The notes below the pieces were generated by a model, which saw nothing but the letters and a program-made list of their open reading frames with translations, searched no databases and had not been told where the DNA came from. This document shows positions 30,540 through 42,230 of a stretch of DNA of 64,000 nt, in pieces. This DNA comes from CAYSSG01 sp964433635 (lineage in GTDB: Bacteria; Atribacterota; Phoenicimicrobiia; Phoenicimicrobiales; Stramentimicrobiaceae): contig CAYSSG010000001.1 of NCBI GenBank assembly GCA_964433635.1, forward strand, positions 65,278 to 129,277, written 5' to 3'. The position numbers were made by a program, and so were the translations under genes. The stretch's first letter is position 1; each line of letters opens with the position of its first letter.

Positions 30540-30559
30540 TCATCATTTTAAAATGATGA
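30540..30559. promoter_or_regulatory. 20-nt perfect palindrome upstream of uvrB
   Basis: TCATCATTTTAAAATGATGA is a perfect inverted repeat 22 bases before the uvrB start. The position would suit an operator or a ribosome-site-occluding hairpin. It does not match the known LexA boxes (GAACnnnnGTTC, CTGTnnnnnnnnACAG). Confidence 0.35.
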
Positions 30560-30581
30560 TAGAAGGGCAGGTTGGTTTTAT

Positions 30582-32573
30582 ATGAGGAGAAAATTTCAAT
30601 TAGTCGCTGATTATCCTCCACAGGGAGATCAACCTGAAGCGATAGAAAAAATAAACAAGCATTTTCAACAGGGTAAGAATGTCCAGACATTATTGGGAGT
30701 TACCGGTTCAGGAAAAACCTTTACCATGGCAAATATCATTCAACATTTACAGCTGCCAACCCTGGTCATTTCTCACAATAAGACACTGGCTGCCCAGTTA
30801 TGCAATGAATTCAGAAGATTTTTCCCTCACAATGCTGTAGGCTATTTTGTCAGTTATTATGATTACTATCAGCCTGAAGCTTATATTCCCAGAACGGATA
30901 CTTATATCGAAAAAGATTCCTCCATCAATGAAGAGATTGATAGACTCAGACTAGCAGCAACCGCTGCTTTACTGGAAAGAAATGATGTGATTATTGTTTC
31001 CAGTGTTTCCTGCATTTATGGCCTGGGTTCACCGACTGATTTTTCTAATCTTGTCTTACTTCTGGAGGAAAACCAGCAATGTGAGCGAAGCCAGATCATC
31101 AGAAGGTTGGTAGATATACAATATGAGCGGAATGATATTGAATTTCAGAGAAGTTGTTTTAGAGTGAGAGGAGATGTGATAGAAGTTTTTCCGGCTTATT
31201 CAGAGAGCGCTTTGCGAATTGAATTATTTGCTGATGTGATAGAAGCAATCTATGAGATTAATCCACTCACTGGCCACAGAATTCAGAGAAAAGAAAAGAT
31301 AGCAATCTACCCGGCAAAACATTTTGTAACTACATCAGGGAGAGTAGAAGAAGCTATCAGAACAATCAGGGCAGAATTGGAAGACAGATTAACCTATTTT
31401 GAGGCGCATGGTAAATTGCTGGAGGCAGAAAGACTCAAACAAAGGACAGAATATGACCTTGAAATGTTGTCTCAATTCGGGTATTGTACCGGAATTGAAA
31501 ATTATTCCAGGCATTTAAGTGGAAGGAAACCAGGTGAACCGCCTGCTACCCTTCTGGATTATTTCCCGGATCCTTTTTTTATCCTGATTGATGAGTCTCA
31601 TGTCACCATACCTCAAATCAGAGGAATGTTTGCCGGAGATAAATCCAGAAAAGATAGTCTGGTTGAGTATGGTTTTCGGTTACCGTCAGCTTATGATAAC
31701 CGGCCGTTAGTTTTTCACGAATTTGAGAAATATATGAAAAAAGTCATGTTTGTATCGGCTACTCCCGGTCGATATGAGGCAGAAAAAAGTCATCAGGTTG
31801 TTGAGCAGATCATCAGACCTACCGGACTGGTCGATCCGGAAGTTATCATCAGGTCTGCTGAATTTCAGATTGACGATTTGATTGCTGAAATTAAAAAAAG
31901 AGTTGCTCAGAAGGAAAGAATACTGGTCACTACCTTGACAAAAAGAATGGCTGAAGATACGGCTGAATATCTTCACCAGATTAACATCAAAGTAAGATAT
32001 CTGCACTCTGAAATAGGGACGTTAGAGAGAATAAAAATCCTGAAAGGATTGAGGGAAGGCAAATTTGATGTATTGGTTGGTGTGAACCTGTTAAGGGAAG
32101 GATTGGATTTACCCGAGGTTTCACTGGTTGCGATTCTGGATGCTGATAAAGAAGGTTTTCTGAGATCCGAGACCTCGCTGATTCAGACAATGGGAAGGGC
32201 AGCCCGGAATATTAACGGGACTGTCATATTATATTGCAATGAAGTAACCGGATCGATGAAGAGGGCTATAAATGAGACAAATCGCAGAAGAAGAATCCAG
32301 CTGGAGTATAATCATAAATATAATATTATTCCACAAACCATTCAAAAACCGATTGATGATCTGATTTATACTGAGGAAAGCGATCTGGAAGAGGAAAAAT
32401 CTTCCGTTGGCGAGGGAAAGACAAAATATCTGCCCAAAAACAGCTTGAATACCTTATTGAAATCTTTAAAGAATGAGATGAATCAGGCAGCGAGGCAATT
32501 GGATTTTGAAAGGGCAGCCCTGTTGAGAGATGAAATAAAAAGATTAAAAAAGGAAAGAATGATTTTTAGATAA
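30582..32573 (+). CDS. uvrB: Excinuclease ABC subunit B
   Basis: DNA damage verification helicase of nucleotide-excision repair, 663 residues. Helicase motif [13 protein letters not shown], the beta-hairpin region ([21 protein letters not shown]), motif [11 protein letters not shown] (DESH), motif [11 protein letters not shown] and a C-terminal UVR motif (about 625-660, [24 protein letters not shown]) for UvrC binding are all present. Followed by uvrA 389 bases downstream and uvrC after that, so all three Uvr subunits are adjacent. Confidence 0.98.
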   Translation: MRRKFQLVADYPPQGDQPEAIEKINKHFQQGKNVQTLLGVTGSGKTFTMANIIQHLQLPTLVISHNKTLAAQLCNEFRRFFPHNAVGYFVSYYDYYQPEAYIPRTDTYIEKDSSINEEIDRLRLAATAALLERNDVIIVSSVSCIYGLGSPTDFSNLVLLLEENQQCERSQIIRRLVDIQYERNDIEFQRSCFRVRGDVIEVFPAYSESALRIELFADVIEAIYEINPLTGHRIQRKEKIAIYPAKHFVTTSGRVEEAIRTIRAELEDRLTYFEAHGKLLEAERLKQRTEYDLEMLSQFGYCTGIENYSRHLSGRKPGEPPATLLDYFPDPFFILIDESHVTIPQIRGMFAGDKSRKDSLVEYGFRLPSAYDNRPLVFHEFEKYMKKVMFVSATPGRYEAEKSHQVVEQIIRPTGLVDPEVIIRSAEFQIDDLIAEIKKRVAQKERILVTTLTKRMAEDTAEYLHQINIKVRYLHSEIGTLERIKILKGLREGKFDVLVGVNLLREGLDLPEVSLVAILDADKEGFLRSETSLIQTMGRAARNINGTVILYCNEVTGSMKRAINETNRRRRIQLEYNHKYNIIPQTIQKPIDDLIYTEESDLEEEKSSVGEGKTKYLPKNSLNTLLKSLKNEMNQAARQLDFERAALLRDEIKRLKKERMIFR

Positions 32574-32962
32574 AAATTGGATAGAGTAGCATAAAGTATA
32601 TGGTATGTAGTATATAGTAAAATGCTATGGATATAATTGGAAGCCAAATTATATCGAAAATTGCTTGCATACTTCTTGAATGAATGCAGAGAAAAACAAT
32701 CTTCAATATCCGGTATAGATATAGAATAGATAAATCATGATAATCAGGTTTACTTTCATCCTATTTATTGTCGATTTATCAGGTTCAACATTAACTTTTT
32801 TTTATTCGTTATGACTTATCTCTGTATTTTGGACCGAATTCTATATACTCGATACTATAAATTAATTTCAGCTAACGAATGAATACCAACGACTAAAACT
32901 ATTTTAAAACTTTATACGCAATACGCACGACACGCGACTATTAGATTGGGAGTTAAGACAAA
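32574..32962. repeat. 389-base AT-rich intergenic region with repeat elements
   Basis: No gene is visible between uvrB and uvrA. Directly after the uvrB stop, 32596-32630 holds GTATATGGTAT-type repeats like those after upp. At 32870-32893 the 24-mer AGCTAACGAnTGAATACCAACGAC matches the repeat flanking the assembly gap (23 of 24). The similarity continues loosely into ACGCAATA..CACGA at 32918-32931, which resembles 40347-40360. Confidence 0.65.
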
Positions 32963-35794
32963 ATGGCAAGGAATAAAATTATCATTAAAGGAGCCAGGGA
33001 GCATAACTTAAAGGATATCTCCCTGAAATTACCCCGCAATAAATTGATTGTGATTACCGGATTAAGTGGTTCAGGCAAGTCTTCCCTGGCTTTTGACACG
33101 ATCTATGCCGAAAGCCAGAGACGTTATATTGAATCACTCTCTTCTTATGCCCGGCAGTTCATGGAAAAGTTAGATAAACCGGATGTCGATTATATAGAAG
33201 GATTGTCTCCTTCGATTTCAATCGATCAGAGAAAAGCCAGCAAAAATCCCCGTTCCACAGTGGGAACAGTTACCGAAATATATGATTACCTGCGTCTTCT
33301 TTATGCCAGAATCGGGGTTCCATATTGTCCGGAATGCGGAAGGAGGATTTCAAGACAGAGTGTTGACCAGATTGTTGACCAGGTGATGAATATGCCGCCG
33401 AACAGTAGAATCAAAATTCTTTCACCGGTCATCAAAGCAAAAAAGGGAGAGCACCGGCAGATTATTGAAGATATCAGAAAAAAGGGTTTTGTTCGATTAA
33501 GGGTTGATGGTCAGATGATCGAGGTGGAAGATGAGATTGACCTGGCCCGCTATCAGATTCACAGCATTGATGTTGTCGTTGACCGTTTGATCGTTAAGCC
33601 TGAAGCAAAGAGCAGGATAAGCAGCTCTGTCGAGACCGCGTTACAGTTAAGTAACGGATTGGTGATGATATTGGATGAGTCAGATAAGGAGACTATTTTC
33701 AGTGAACATTTTTCCTGCCCCCATTGTGGGATTAGTTTACCTGAAATAACTCCCAGAATATTCTCTTTTAACAGCCCGTATGGAGCCTGCCCTCATTGCA
33801 GTGGTTTGGGCTATAAAATGGAATTTGATCCGGATTTAATGGTCCCTGATAAAAGCAGATCCATATTAGACGGGGCTCTGGTGCCATGGGGATTCATTAA
33901 AGGTCGCTATCTGTATCATATCCTATCGGGAGTGGCAGAGCATTATGGATTTAAACTGAATACTCCTTTTCAACAATTGACCCCAAATCAACAGGAGGTA
34001 CTGCTCTATGGTTCCGGCAATACTAAGATTTCTTTTGAATACCACCAGGATGAAGATGATCATATCTGGCATCATAAAGATGAATTTGAGGGAGTGATTA
34101 ACAACTTGAAGAGAAGATACAGGGAGACCCACTCTGAATATATCCGATCAGAGATTCAAAAATTTATGACCATCAATCAGTGTCCGGTATGTCATGGACA
34201 GCGACTTCGCCGGGAAAGTTTAATGGTGAAGATTAACGGTTATTCAATTACTGATCTTTCGGACAAGACAATCAAGGAGATAATTCAATTCTTTAAGAAT
34301 CTCAAGATTGAACACAGGGAGGCGGAAATATCCAGGCAAATCAGAAAGGAAATCTATAACCGCTTGAATTTTTTAATGAACGTAGGTTTAGATTATATTA
34401 CCCTTTCCAGGGCTTCTTCTACTCTGGCAGGAGGAGAGAATCAGAGAATCAGACTGGCTACTCAGATCGGTTCCAGTTTAACCGGTGTTCTGTATATTCT
34501 GGATGAGCCGTCGATTGGATTGCATCAGCGGGATAACGATAAATTGCTGAAAACCTTAATTCAGCTGAGAGATCAGGGAAATACAGTGATTGTGATAGAG
34601 CATGATGAGGCAACGATTCGGGCAGCTGATTTTATTGTTGATCTGGGACCGGGAGCAGGAATACACGGGGGATTTGTGGTGGCACAGGGGAATGAGCAGA
34701 GCATTATGTCGAATAACAATTCTATTACCGGTCAATATCTCAGCAACCGGAAACAGATATCCGTTCCAAAAGCCAGAAGGAAGGGAAACAATAAAACGAT
34801 CAGAATTGTTGGTGCCAGGCAGTTTAATCTAAAGAACATTGATGTATCAATACCTCTGGGGAAATTCAACTGTGTGACAGGGGTTTCCGGATCAGGAAAA
34901 AGTACTTTAATTGAAGAGGTATTATACAAGGGGCTCATCAGGGCTTTATATCATACCCGGGTCAGGCCGGGAGATCATGATAGTCTGGAGGGTATCAAAA
35001 ACATAGACAAGGTGATTACCATAGACCAGTCACCCATCGGTAAAAATTCCCGCTCCAATCCTGTTACCTATACCGGTTCTTTTACGCCTATCAGAGAGTT
35101 ATTCGCAAGGACAAAAGAAGCCAAGATGAGGGGATATCTGCCGGGCAGGTTCAGCTTCAACGTAAAAGGCGGCAGATGTGAATCCTGTCAGGGAGCCGGC
35201 CTGATGAAGATTGAAATGTTTTTTCTTCCTGACATCTATATTCCCTGTGAGGTCTGTAAAGGGCAGCGGTTCAACCGGGAGACGCTGGAAATAAGATATA
35301 AAAACAAAAATATTGCCGAAGTGTTGGATATGACCGTCGAGGAAGCCAGTCATTTTTTTGAGAAGATACCTAAAATTGAAAGAGGTTTACAGACACTGAT
35401 GGATGTCGGATTGGGGTATATCAAATTAGGTCAGTCTGCAACTACCCTCTCGGGTGGGGAAGCACAAAGGATCAAACTGGCAAAGGAATTAAGCAAGAAG
35501 AGTACCGGGAAGACCTTGTACCTCCTGGATGAACCAACCACAGGCTTACATTTTGATGATGTAAAAAAGTTATTGGATGTATTAAATCGATTAGTTGACC
35601 AGGGGAATACAGTGCTGGTTATTGAGCATAATTTGGAAGTCATTAAATCAGCCGATCATATCATAGATCTCGGTCCGGGTGGTGGTGATGAGGGTGGCCA
35701 GATCATATTTACCGGTACACCTGAGGAGATCATCAACCATTCCGGTTCCTTTACCGGACAATTTCTCAAGCAGGTTATGCATGCTGAGTCCTGA
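32963..35794 (+). CDS. uvrA: Excinuclease ABC subunit A
   Basis: Damage-recognition ATPase, 943 residues, with two ABC-ATPase modules. Walker A sites [10 protein letters not shown] (about 33) and [10 protein letters not shown] (about 640), signatures [12 protein letters not shown] and [12 protein letters not shown], and Walker B regions ILDEPSIGL and LLDEPTTGL are intact. Zinc-finger cysteines occur at CPECGRR, CPHCGI...CPHCSGLG and CESCQGAG...CEVCKGQR, as in the class I UvrA. No ribosome site of high quality is visible (GGGAGTTAAG before ATG). Confidence 0.98.
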   Translation: MARNKIIIKGAREHNLKDISLKLPRNKLIVITGLSGSGKSSLAFDTIYAESQRRYIESLSSYARQFMEKLDKPDVDYIEGLSPSISIDQRKASKNPRSTVGTVTEIYDYLRLLYARIGVPYCPECGRRISRQSVDQIVDQVMNMPPNSRIKILSPVIKAKKGEHRQIIEDIRKKGFVRLRVDGQMIEVEDEIDLARYQIHSIDVVVDRLIVKPEAKSRISSSVETALQLSNGLVMILDESDKETIFSEHFSCPHCGISLPEITPRIFSFNSPYGACPHCSGLGYKMEFDPDLMVPDKSRSILDGALVPWGFIKGRYLYHILSGVAEHYGFKLNTPFQQLTPNQQEVLLYGSGNTKISFEYHQDEDDHIWHHKDEFEGVINNLKRRYRETHSEYIRSEIQKFMTINQCPVCHGQRLRRESLMVKINGYSITDLSDKTIKEIIQFFKNLKIEHREAEISRQIRKEIYNRLNFLMNVGLDYITLSRASSTLAGGENQRIRLATQIGSSLTGVLYILDEPSIGLHQRDNDKLLKTLIQLRDQGNTVIVIEHDEATIRAADFIVDLGPGAGIHGGFVVAQGNEQSIMSNNNSITGQYLSNRKQISVPKARRKGNNKTIRIVGARQFNLKNIDVSIPLGKFNCVTGVSGSGKSTLIEEVLYKGLIRALYHTRVRPGDHDSLEGIKNIDKVITIDQSPIGKNSRSNPVTYTGSFTPIRELFARTKEAKMRGYLPGRFSFNVKGGRCESCQGAGLMKIEMFFLPDIYIPCEVCKGQRFNRETLEIRYKNKNIAEVLDMTVEEASHFFEKIPKIERGLQTLMDVGLGYIKLGQSATTLSGGEAQRIKLAKELSKKSTGKTLYLLDEPTTGLHFDDVKKLLDVLNRLVDQGNTVLVIEHNLEVIKSADHIIDLGPGGGDEGGQIIFTGTPEEIINHSGSFTGQFLKQVMHAES

Positions 35795-35843
35795 TATTGA
35801 CAAAAGCTGCTGAAACATCTTTTTGGAATTGCAGGGGCAGATC

Positions 35844-37334
35844 ATGGAACTGATAGAAAAAATTAAACAATTACCGCAACAGAGTGGTGTCTATTTATTT
35901 AAAGATCAAGCGGGTGAGATCATCTATATCGGGAAGGCAATATCCCTGAAGAATCGAGTGGGCTCTTATTTTAGTAAATCTCAACCCCATTCAGCCAAAG
36001 TTAGTAAAATGATCAGCCGAATTACTGACGTTAAGTATATCATCACCGCATCAGAGATGGAAGCATTGCTGTTAGAGAGCAGGTTGGTCAAAAAGAACCA
36101 TCCTTATTTTAATACTCAACTAAAAGACGATAAAAGTTACCCATATATCAAAATCAGTATAGGGCAGCCTTTTCCGGCAATGACTTTAACAAGAAAAAGC
36201 AGAAAAACCCATGAGAAAAAGGCACATTACTTTGGCCCCTTTACTGATGTGGAAATAACCAGAAAGGCAGTGAAAAAGTTAAGGCAGATCTTTAAATTAC
36301 GAAACTGCAGTCAGAGAAAATTCATACAGGGTAAACCCTGTCTCGATTATCAAATTGGTTTATGCTCTGCCCCCTGCGCTGACAAGACAGATAAAAATGA
36401 ATATCTGAAAAGAATCAAAGAATGTTGCCTGCTACTGTCAGGACGTCACCGTCAGTTATTGCGAACTTTGAATCAGGAGATGAAGATTGCCTCTCAATTC
36501 ATGTTTTATGAAAAAGCTGCCAGCATCAGGGATACTATCAGAATGATTGAAAAGGTTATCAGCCAGGGGAAGATAAGCAAATCTTATCAGCGGAAATGTA
36601 AAACCTATTTAAATAAAATCGTTGATGACACCTATCTTAAGAAAGCACTGTTGGATTTACAGAATGTTCTGGATTTACCTGTGACACCGTTACATATCGA
36701 AGCTTTTGATATTTCCAATATTCATGGGCAGATACCTGTGGGATCTATGGTTGTATTCCAATCCGGTCTTCCTGATAAGAAGAAATACCGCCATTTTAAA
36801 ATTAAAGAAGTAAAAGGCATTAATGATGTCGCAATGATGGAGGAGATGATCTATAGACGATTCCGGGATAGAAAAATGCAAAATGAATATTTACCTGATC
36901 TGGTGTTGCTTGATGGAGGTAAGGGACAACTGAACACGGTGTCCAGGGTATTACAGGAACTGAATATACAGATAAATCTTGTATCATTGGCGAAAAGAGA
37001 GGAAGAACTCTTCTTGCCGGGGGGAAAGGGTCCGATCTTGTTACCCAAAGATTCTCAGGCTTTTTTTCTGGTACAAAGGATCAGAGATGAAGCTCATCGT
37101 TTTGCAATCAGCTATCATAAGAAATTACGCAGTAGATTAATAAAAAATTCGATCATTGATTATATCCCGGGAATTGGTACAAAAAGAAAGAAACAACTTT
37201 TATCCAGATTTAAAAGTATAGATGATATCAGGAAGGCAGAATTAAGTGCTTTAATGGAGATTCCGGGGATTGGTGAAAAAACTGCCTGTAAAATCAAGGA
37301 TATTCTGGAGGTTAGATATGATTTTAAAGTATAA
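35844..37334 (+). CDS. uvrC: Excinuclease ABC subunit C, shortened
   Basis: Dual-incision nuclease of nucleotide-excision repair. About 496 residues against the usual 590-620. GIY-YIG domain (12-95, GVYLF...IIYIGKA), Fe-S-type cysteines at 155, 166, 174 and 178, UVR motif (about 205-240), RNase H-like nuclease domain from about 283 (Asp289 in EAFDIS, LLDGGKGQ, DEAHRFA) and a C-terminal helix-hairpin-helix pair (about 437-490). About 85 residues normally found between UVR and the RNase H-like domain are absent. ATG 35844 follows AGGGGC. Its end overlaps the next gene by 17 bases. Confidence 0.94.
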   Translation: MELIEKIKQLPQQSGVYLFKDQAGEIIYIGKAISLKNRVGSYFSKSQPHSAKVSKMISRITDVKYIITASEMEALLLESRLVKKNHPYFNTQLKDDKSYPYIKISIGQPFPAMTLTRKSRKTHEKKAHYFGPFTDVEITRKAVKKLRQIFKLRNCSQRKFIQGKPCLDYQIGLCSAPCADKTDKNEYLKRIKECCLLLSGRHRQLLRTLNQEMKIASQFMFYEKAASIRDTIRMIEKVISQGKISKSYQRKCKTYLNKIVDDTYLKKALLDLQNVLDLPVTPLHIEAFDISNIHGQIPVGSMVVFQSGLPDKKKYRHFKIKEVKGINDVAMMEEMIYRRFRDRKMQNEYLPDLVLLDGGKGQLNTVSRVLQELNIQINLVSLAKREEELFLPGGKGPILLPKDSQAFFLVQRIRDEAHRFAISYHKKLRSRLIKNSIIDYIPGIGTKRKKQLLSRFKSIDDIRKAELSALMEIPGIGEKTACKIKDILEVRYDFKV

Positions 37335-37821
37335 GGGCAAGACTCCCCAGATAGAGGATACCTCTTTTGTAGCAGATAATGCGACCCTTGTTGGAGAAGT
37401 CTATATTGGCGAGTTCAGCAGTATCTGGTTTTCTGCCGTTTTACGAGGAGACCTGGACATCATTTCCATCGGTCACCATACCAGCGTTCAGGATGGCGTA
37501 ATGATTCATGTCGCGGAAAAGTTACCGACAAAGGTTGGAAACTATGTTACAATTGGACATGGAGCAATCTTACATGGCTGTATTGTCAAAGACCATGCAC
37601 TCATCGGTTCGGGTGCTAATATACTGGATAAAGCAGTGATTGGAGAATTCGCAATCATTGCTGCCGGAACAGTCGTTACTCCTGACACGATTATCCCGGC
37701 AGGATCCATGGTGATGGGAATACCTGGGAAAGTGGTGAGAAAAGTAACCGAAGAGGAGATCACAGAGCTGCAAAAACACGCTGACGGCTATGTAGACCTG
37801 ATGAAAAATTACCAATATTAA
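37318..37821 (+). CDS. Gamma carbonic anhydrase-like hexapeptide protein
   Basis: Left-handed beta-helix protein of the YrdA/PaaY gamma-carbonic-anhydrase family, 167 residues. Hexapeptide repeats run from about 30 to 140 (ATLVGEVYIG, SIWFSAVLRGD, VTIGHGAILHGC). The three zinc/iron histidines expected for the family are visible in MIHV and GHGAILHG. GGAGGT precedes an ATG that overlaps the uvrC end by 17 bases, so it is translated from the uvrC message. Enzymatic activity in this branch varies and is unproven. Confidence 0.88.
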   Translation: MILKYKGKTPQIEDTSFVADNATLVGEVYIGEFSSIWFSAVLRGDLDIISIGHHTSVQDGVMIHVAEKLPTKVGNYVTIGHGAILHGCIVKDHALIGSGANILDKAVIGEFAIIAAGTVVTPDTIIPAGSMVMGIPGKVVRKVTEEEITELQKHADGYVDLMKNYQY

Positions 37822-37843
37822 AAAAGGGTTTCGGAGGTATGGA

Positions 37844-39385
37844 ATGCAAAAAAAATCAATTTCTGATTTGGCTTATGACATTCTTGAAAATAACCATCGG
37901 CCCATGCATTATCGCAAGATTACCGAAGAGGTAATGAAAATTAAGGACATCAAGGCTGAAAACCCTCATCATGATGTCAATGCCTTGATGGGTGCAGATC
38001 AGCGGTTTATAAGATATCAACGTGGCATATGGGGACTGGTGAAATGGAAATATCGGGAAGCCCATCTGCCTTACAATCTGACTTCTTACTGTCTGCGAAA
38101 CGGGACTATTTTTTTAACAAGCTATCTAAGACCTTATTTCAGCTGGAGCCGTGAAGACCGTGAAATGGAAATTATTTTCATCGATGATGACGGAGAAGAA
38201 ATCAAAGGTCAGATTAATTATCGTAAAAAATTAATATTCGGTCTGAGAGAATGGTACCAGAAGAAAAAATTAGATGTGAATGATACGATCTATATTGGTT
38301 TGATTGATGAAAATAAAAAAAGATACTTCATTATCCCCGAAAAGGATGTGACGGTAGATGCCGAGAGGGATATTGAAGATGCAATCTATCAGATTTTAAA
38401 AGAACAGGGAGAGCCTTTAAGCTATTCCCAGATTTATGCTTCACTTGTCAAGCAGGATCCTGATCAGCAGGGGTTGTTCGATGAGTATATTCAGAATATC
38501 TTAAGAAGAGATGCACGGTTCGTAGAAATTCAGAAAGATCGCTGGGGATTAGCAGAATGGCTGGATGAAGTGAAACAACTTTATTTGAAACTCCTTTATT
38601 CGGAAGATGCCAGTGATTTTCAATTCTCACTGAAACAATGTTTTGATTACTTAGGTTATCGGACTGAACTGCTTGACCATGGACAGCATACTTTAATCAT
38701 TGCACGGGCTGATCTGGATTACAAGTCTTATTGCTTAATATTGATCGGATTACCCAAAGGTTTTACCCTGAATATGGTTCGAGCGATTGACTGGCCGGGT
38801 ATAAAAAAAATCAGAGACAGCATGAATAGTGATTCTGTTATTCTGTTTTCGGAAAAATTTTCCATGAAAGAATTGGTTGACAGGGCAAGCGAAGAGGGAG
38901 TTCAGATATATGAAATTGCTATTCTGTTCAGCATTTTAAAAGAACATCAACATATCCCTTTCTCCTTGTTTGAATTGCGTACTGCTTTCAGTCCTATGCA
39001 TCACCCCGGGAGTAATCATGATAAACTAATGCAGGTGAGGGAAACGCAGTGGAAGCAATGGTCATTATGCAAGGATATTTTCAGCATTTTACGGACAGCA
39101 GGCAGACGCAGTCATTATATGGATATGAATTTGCTGGTAAAGGAATTAGTTCATGTCAATCCATCTTTTCAAAACAACCAGTTAGACCAGATACAGGTTA
39201 AAAAGATGATTGTTCAATTAAGCCAGGAACCTTTTAAGCTGGTTGAATATTCAGAATCGGGGAATATCATCCTGGCTTATGCTGGACCATTAGCTGAACA
39301 AAAAATGCATTCTCTCTTTCAATTCATCATGGGGGGAAGAGAAAACAAAAGTAATGATATTATCGTTGAAGGGAATCATGTGTGA
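37844..39385 (+). CDS. Double HARE-HTH protein with nuclease-fold-like region
   Basis: 513 residues. HARE-HTH winged helices, the module of RNA polymerase delta and of several DNA-modification proteins, occur at 1-70 (SISDLAYDILENNHRPMHY...GIWGLVKW) and at about 176-241 (DIEDAIYQILKEQGEPLSY...DRWGLAEWL). Between them (75-170) lies a beta-rich region. Residues 250-350 (FDYLGYRTELL...LIIARAD...YCLILIGLP) read like a degenerate restriction-endonuclease fold without clear catalytic residues. A third winged-helix-like part may occupy 406-480. Upstream of pyrG, Firmicutes carry rpoE (delta). Likely a DNA- or RNA-polymerase-associated factor; function not established. Confidence 0.7.
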   Translation: MQKKSISDLAYDILENNHRPMHYRKITEEVMKIKDIKAENPHHDVNALMGADQRFIRYQRGIWGLVKWKYREAHLPYNLTSYCLRNGTIFLTSYLRPYFSWSREDREMEIIFIDDDGEEIKGQINYRKKLIFGLREWYQKKKLDVNDTIYIGLIDENKKRYFIIPEKDVTVDAERDIEDAIYQILKEQGEPLSYSQIYASLVKQDPDQQGLFDEYIQNILRRDARFVEIQKDRWGLAEWLDEVKQLYLKLLYSEDASDFQFSLKQCFDYLGYRTELLDHGQHTLIIARADLDYKSYCLILIGLPKGFTLNMVRAIDWPGIKKIRDSMNSDSVILFSEKFSMKELVDRASEEGVQIYEIAILFSILKEHQHIPFSLFELRTAFSPMHHPGSNHDKLMQVRETQWKQWSLCKDIFSILRTAGRRSHYMDMNLLVKELVHVNPSFQNNQLDQIQVKKMIVQLSQEPFKLVEYSESGNIILAYAGPLAEQKMHSLFQFIMGGRENKSNDIIVEGNHV

Positions 39386-40020
39386 TGAGAATCAGGTGGC
39401 TGGGGCATTCCTGCTTTTTAATAACCAATGAACGTGGCATCAATATCCTGACAGATCCCTTTGATGATACCCTGGGCTATACCATGACCAAAGAAAAAAT
39501 TAATATTATTACCATCAGCCATGAACATTATGATCATAATAATACGATGGGAATCAAGGGAAAACCGGTTGTTTTGAAGGGACCTGTGAATAGGGATACC
39601 CATAAAATAATCTTCAAGGGAATTTCTTCCTATCATGATAGTGCCTTTGGAGAATACAGAGGCACGAATACCATCTTTGTCATTAAATCAGATGATATGG
39701 TCCTGTGTCACCTGGGTGATTTGGGACATCTGCTGAATCACGAACAATTGACAGAGATGGACCATGTAGACATTCTTTTTATACCGGTAGGAGGCTATTT
39801 TACCATCAATCATATTCAGGCAGAAAAGGTTATCAACCAGATAAAACCTAAAATCGCCATTCCCATGCATTACAAAACAGATGCGATCAAATGGTCTCTT
39901 GATCCCCTCTCAGTTTTTATTGATAAGAAGCAGAATATCAAAATATTAGGTGAAAAATATTTTGAGGTGAATTCTTCCACCTTACCTGAAGAATTCAGCA
40001 TCTATGTTTTGAATTACTGA
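39382..40020 (+). CDS. UPF0173 metallo-beta-lactamase-fold hydrolase
   Basis: Metal-dependent hydrolase of the UPF0173/YtkL family, 212 residues. The MBL motif HxHxDH reads HEHYDH, after GHSCFLI and ILTDPFDD; later ligands are HLGDLGH and PMHYKTD. Substrates of this family are not firmly known. The GTG start overlaps the HARE-HTH stop (GTGA), so the two proteins are translationally coupled; ATG 39385 is an alternative. Confidence 0.88.
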   Translation: MMRIRWLGHSCFLITNERGINILTDPFDDTLGYTMTKEKINIITISHEHYDHNNTMGIKGKPVVLKGPVNRDTHKIIFKGISSYHDSAFGEYRGTNTIFVIKSDDMVLCHLGDLGHLLNHEQLTEMDHVDILFIPVGGYFTINHIQAEKVINQIKPKIAIPMHYKTDAIKWSLDPLSVFIDKKQNIKILGEKYFEVNSSTLPEEFSIYVLNY

Positions 40021-40161
40021 CAAATTTTTTATCCTTTTCTTGAAATATTTAATAAAAGTCTCTTTATATTTTTGATTTTCCTATTATAATAAGAACGTAT
40101 TGTTGCAATCTGCTGAGGGTGAAGTTCAGTTTGATATTTGTTACATGGATATTTGGACTCG

Positions 40162-40216
40162 TGATTTTTATCCAAAAACGAATAACTAAAAACTAAAAAC
40201 TTATTTTAAGCTAACG
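40162..40216. repeat. Direct repeat, left copy (runs into the assembly gap)
   Basis: 55 bases identical to 40444-40498 (TGATTTTTATCCAAAAACG ... AGCTAACG). It is cut by the N run. The interior is built from AACTAAAAACTAAAAAC, a degenerate short tandem. Confidence 0.9.
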
Positions 40217-40316
40217 NNNNNNNNNNNNNNNNNNNNNNNNNNNNNNNNNNNNNNNNNNNNNNNNNNNNNNNNNNNNNNNNNNNNNNNNNNNNNNNNNNNN
40301 NNNNNNNNNNNNNNNN
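40217..40316. other. Assembly gap (100 N)
   Basis: Exactly 100 N, a default scaffold spacer. The flanks are the two parts of the repeat: AGCTAACG on the left and AATACCAACGAC on the right, which in the intact copy (40491-40514) are only four bases apart. The true missing sequence may therefore be very short or a set of extra repeat units. Confidence 0.95.
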
Positions 40317-40354
40317 AATACCAACGACCTACGACTTATTATTTGACGCAATAT

Positions 40355-40373
40355 ACACGAGGATATATCGTGT
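40355..40373. repeat. Short hairpin between the repeat copies
   Basis: ACACGA and TCGTGT pair around a seven-base loop. It lies in the 115-base unique stretch between repeat copies in the 519-base region before pyrG, which otherwise shows no gene. Confidence 0.4.
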
Positions 40374-40443
40374 CTTTACGAGAGTGTGCGAGTTGACTTT
40401 TGACACAGTATCTGAAATGAAGTTTGGATTGGCAGATTCTTAA

Positions 40444-40514
40444 TGATTTTTATCCAAAAACGAATAACTAAAAACTAAAAACTTATTTTAAGCTAACGAC
40501 TGAATACCAACGAC
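40444..40514. repeat. Direct repeat, intact right copy (71 bases)
   Basis: The first 55 bases equal 40162-40216; the last 12 (AATACCAACGAC) equal 40317-40328. A 24-base part (AGCTAACGA.TGAATACCAACGAC) recurs before uvrA at 32870. The copy ends 25 bases before the pyrG start and so lies in its 5' region. Confidence 0.9.
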
Positions 40515-40539
40515 ATATTACTCTAATCAGGGGAAATAA

Positions 40540-42138
<1,599 letters not shown>

Positions 42139-42230
42139 TAAGACTGTCAGAAAGCATGCACGGATCATTGCTTGAAAATTCATAAAGGAGTTCTGGAAAT
42201 AATCCCGGAGAAGTATGTTTGGAGTTTAAA

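Noticed and set aside
30540..30559. LexA box upstream of uvrB
   Set aside because: The palindrome does not fit either the Gram-positive or the E. coli LexA consensus; kept only as an unknown palindrome.
40162..40514. CRISPR array at the repeat region before pyrG
   Set aside because: Copies are 71 bases long with unequal spacing, internally low-complexity and only two in number; no cas genes nearby.
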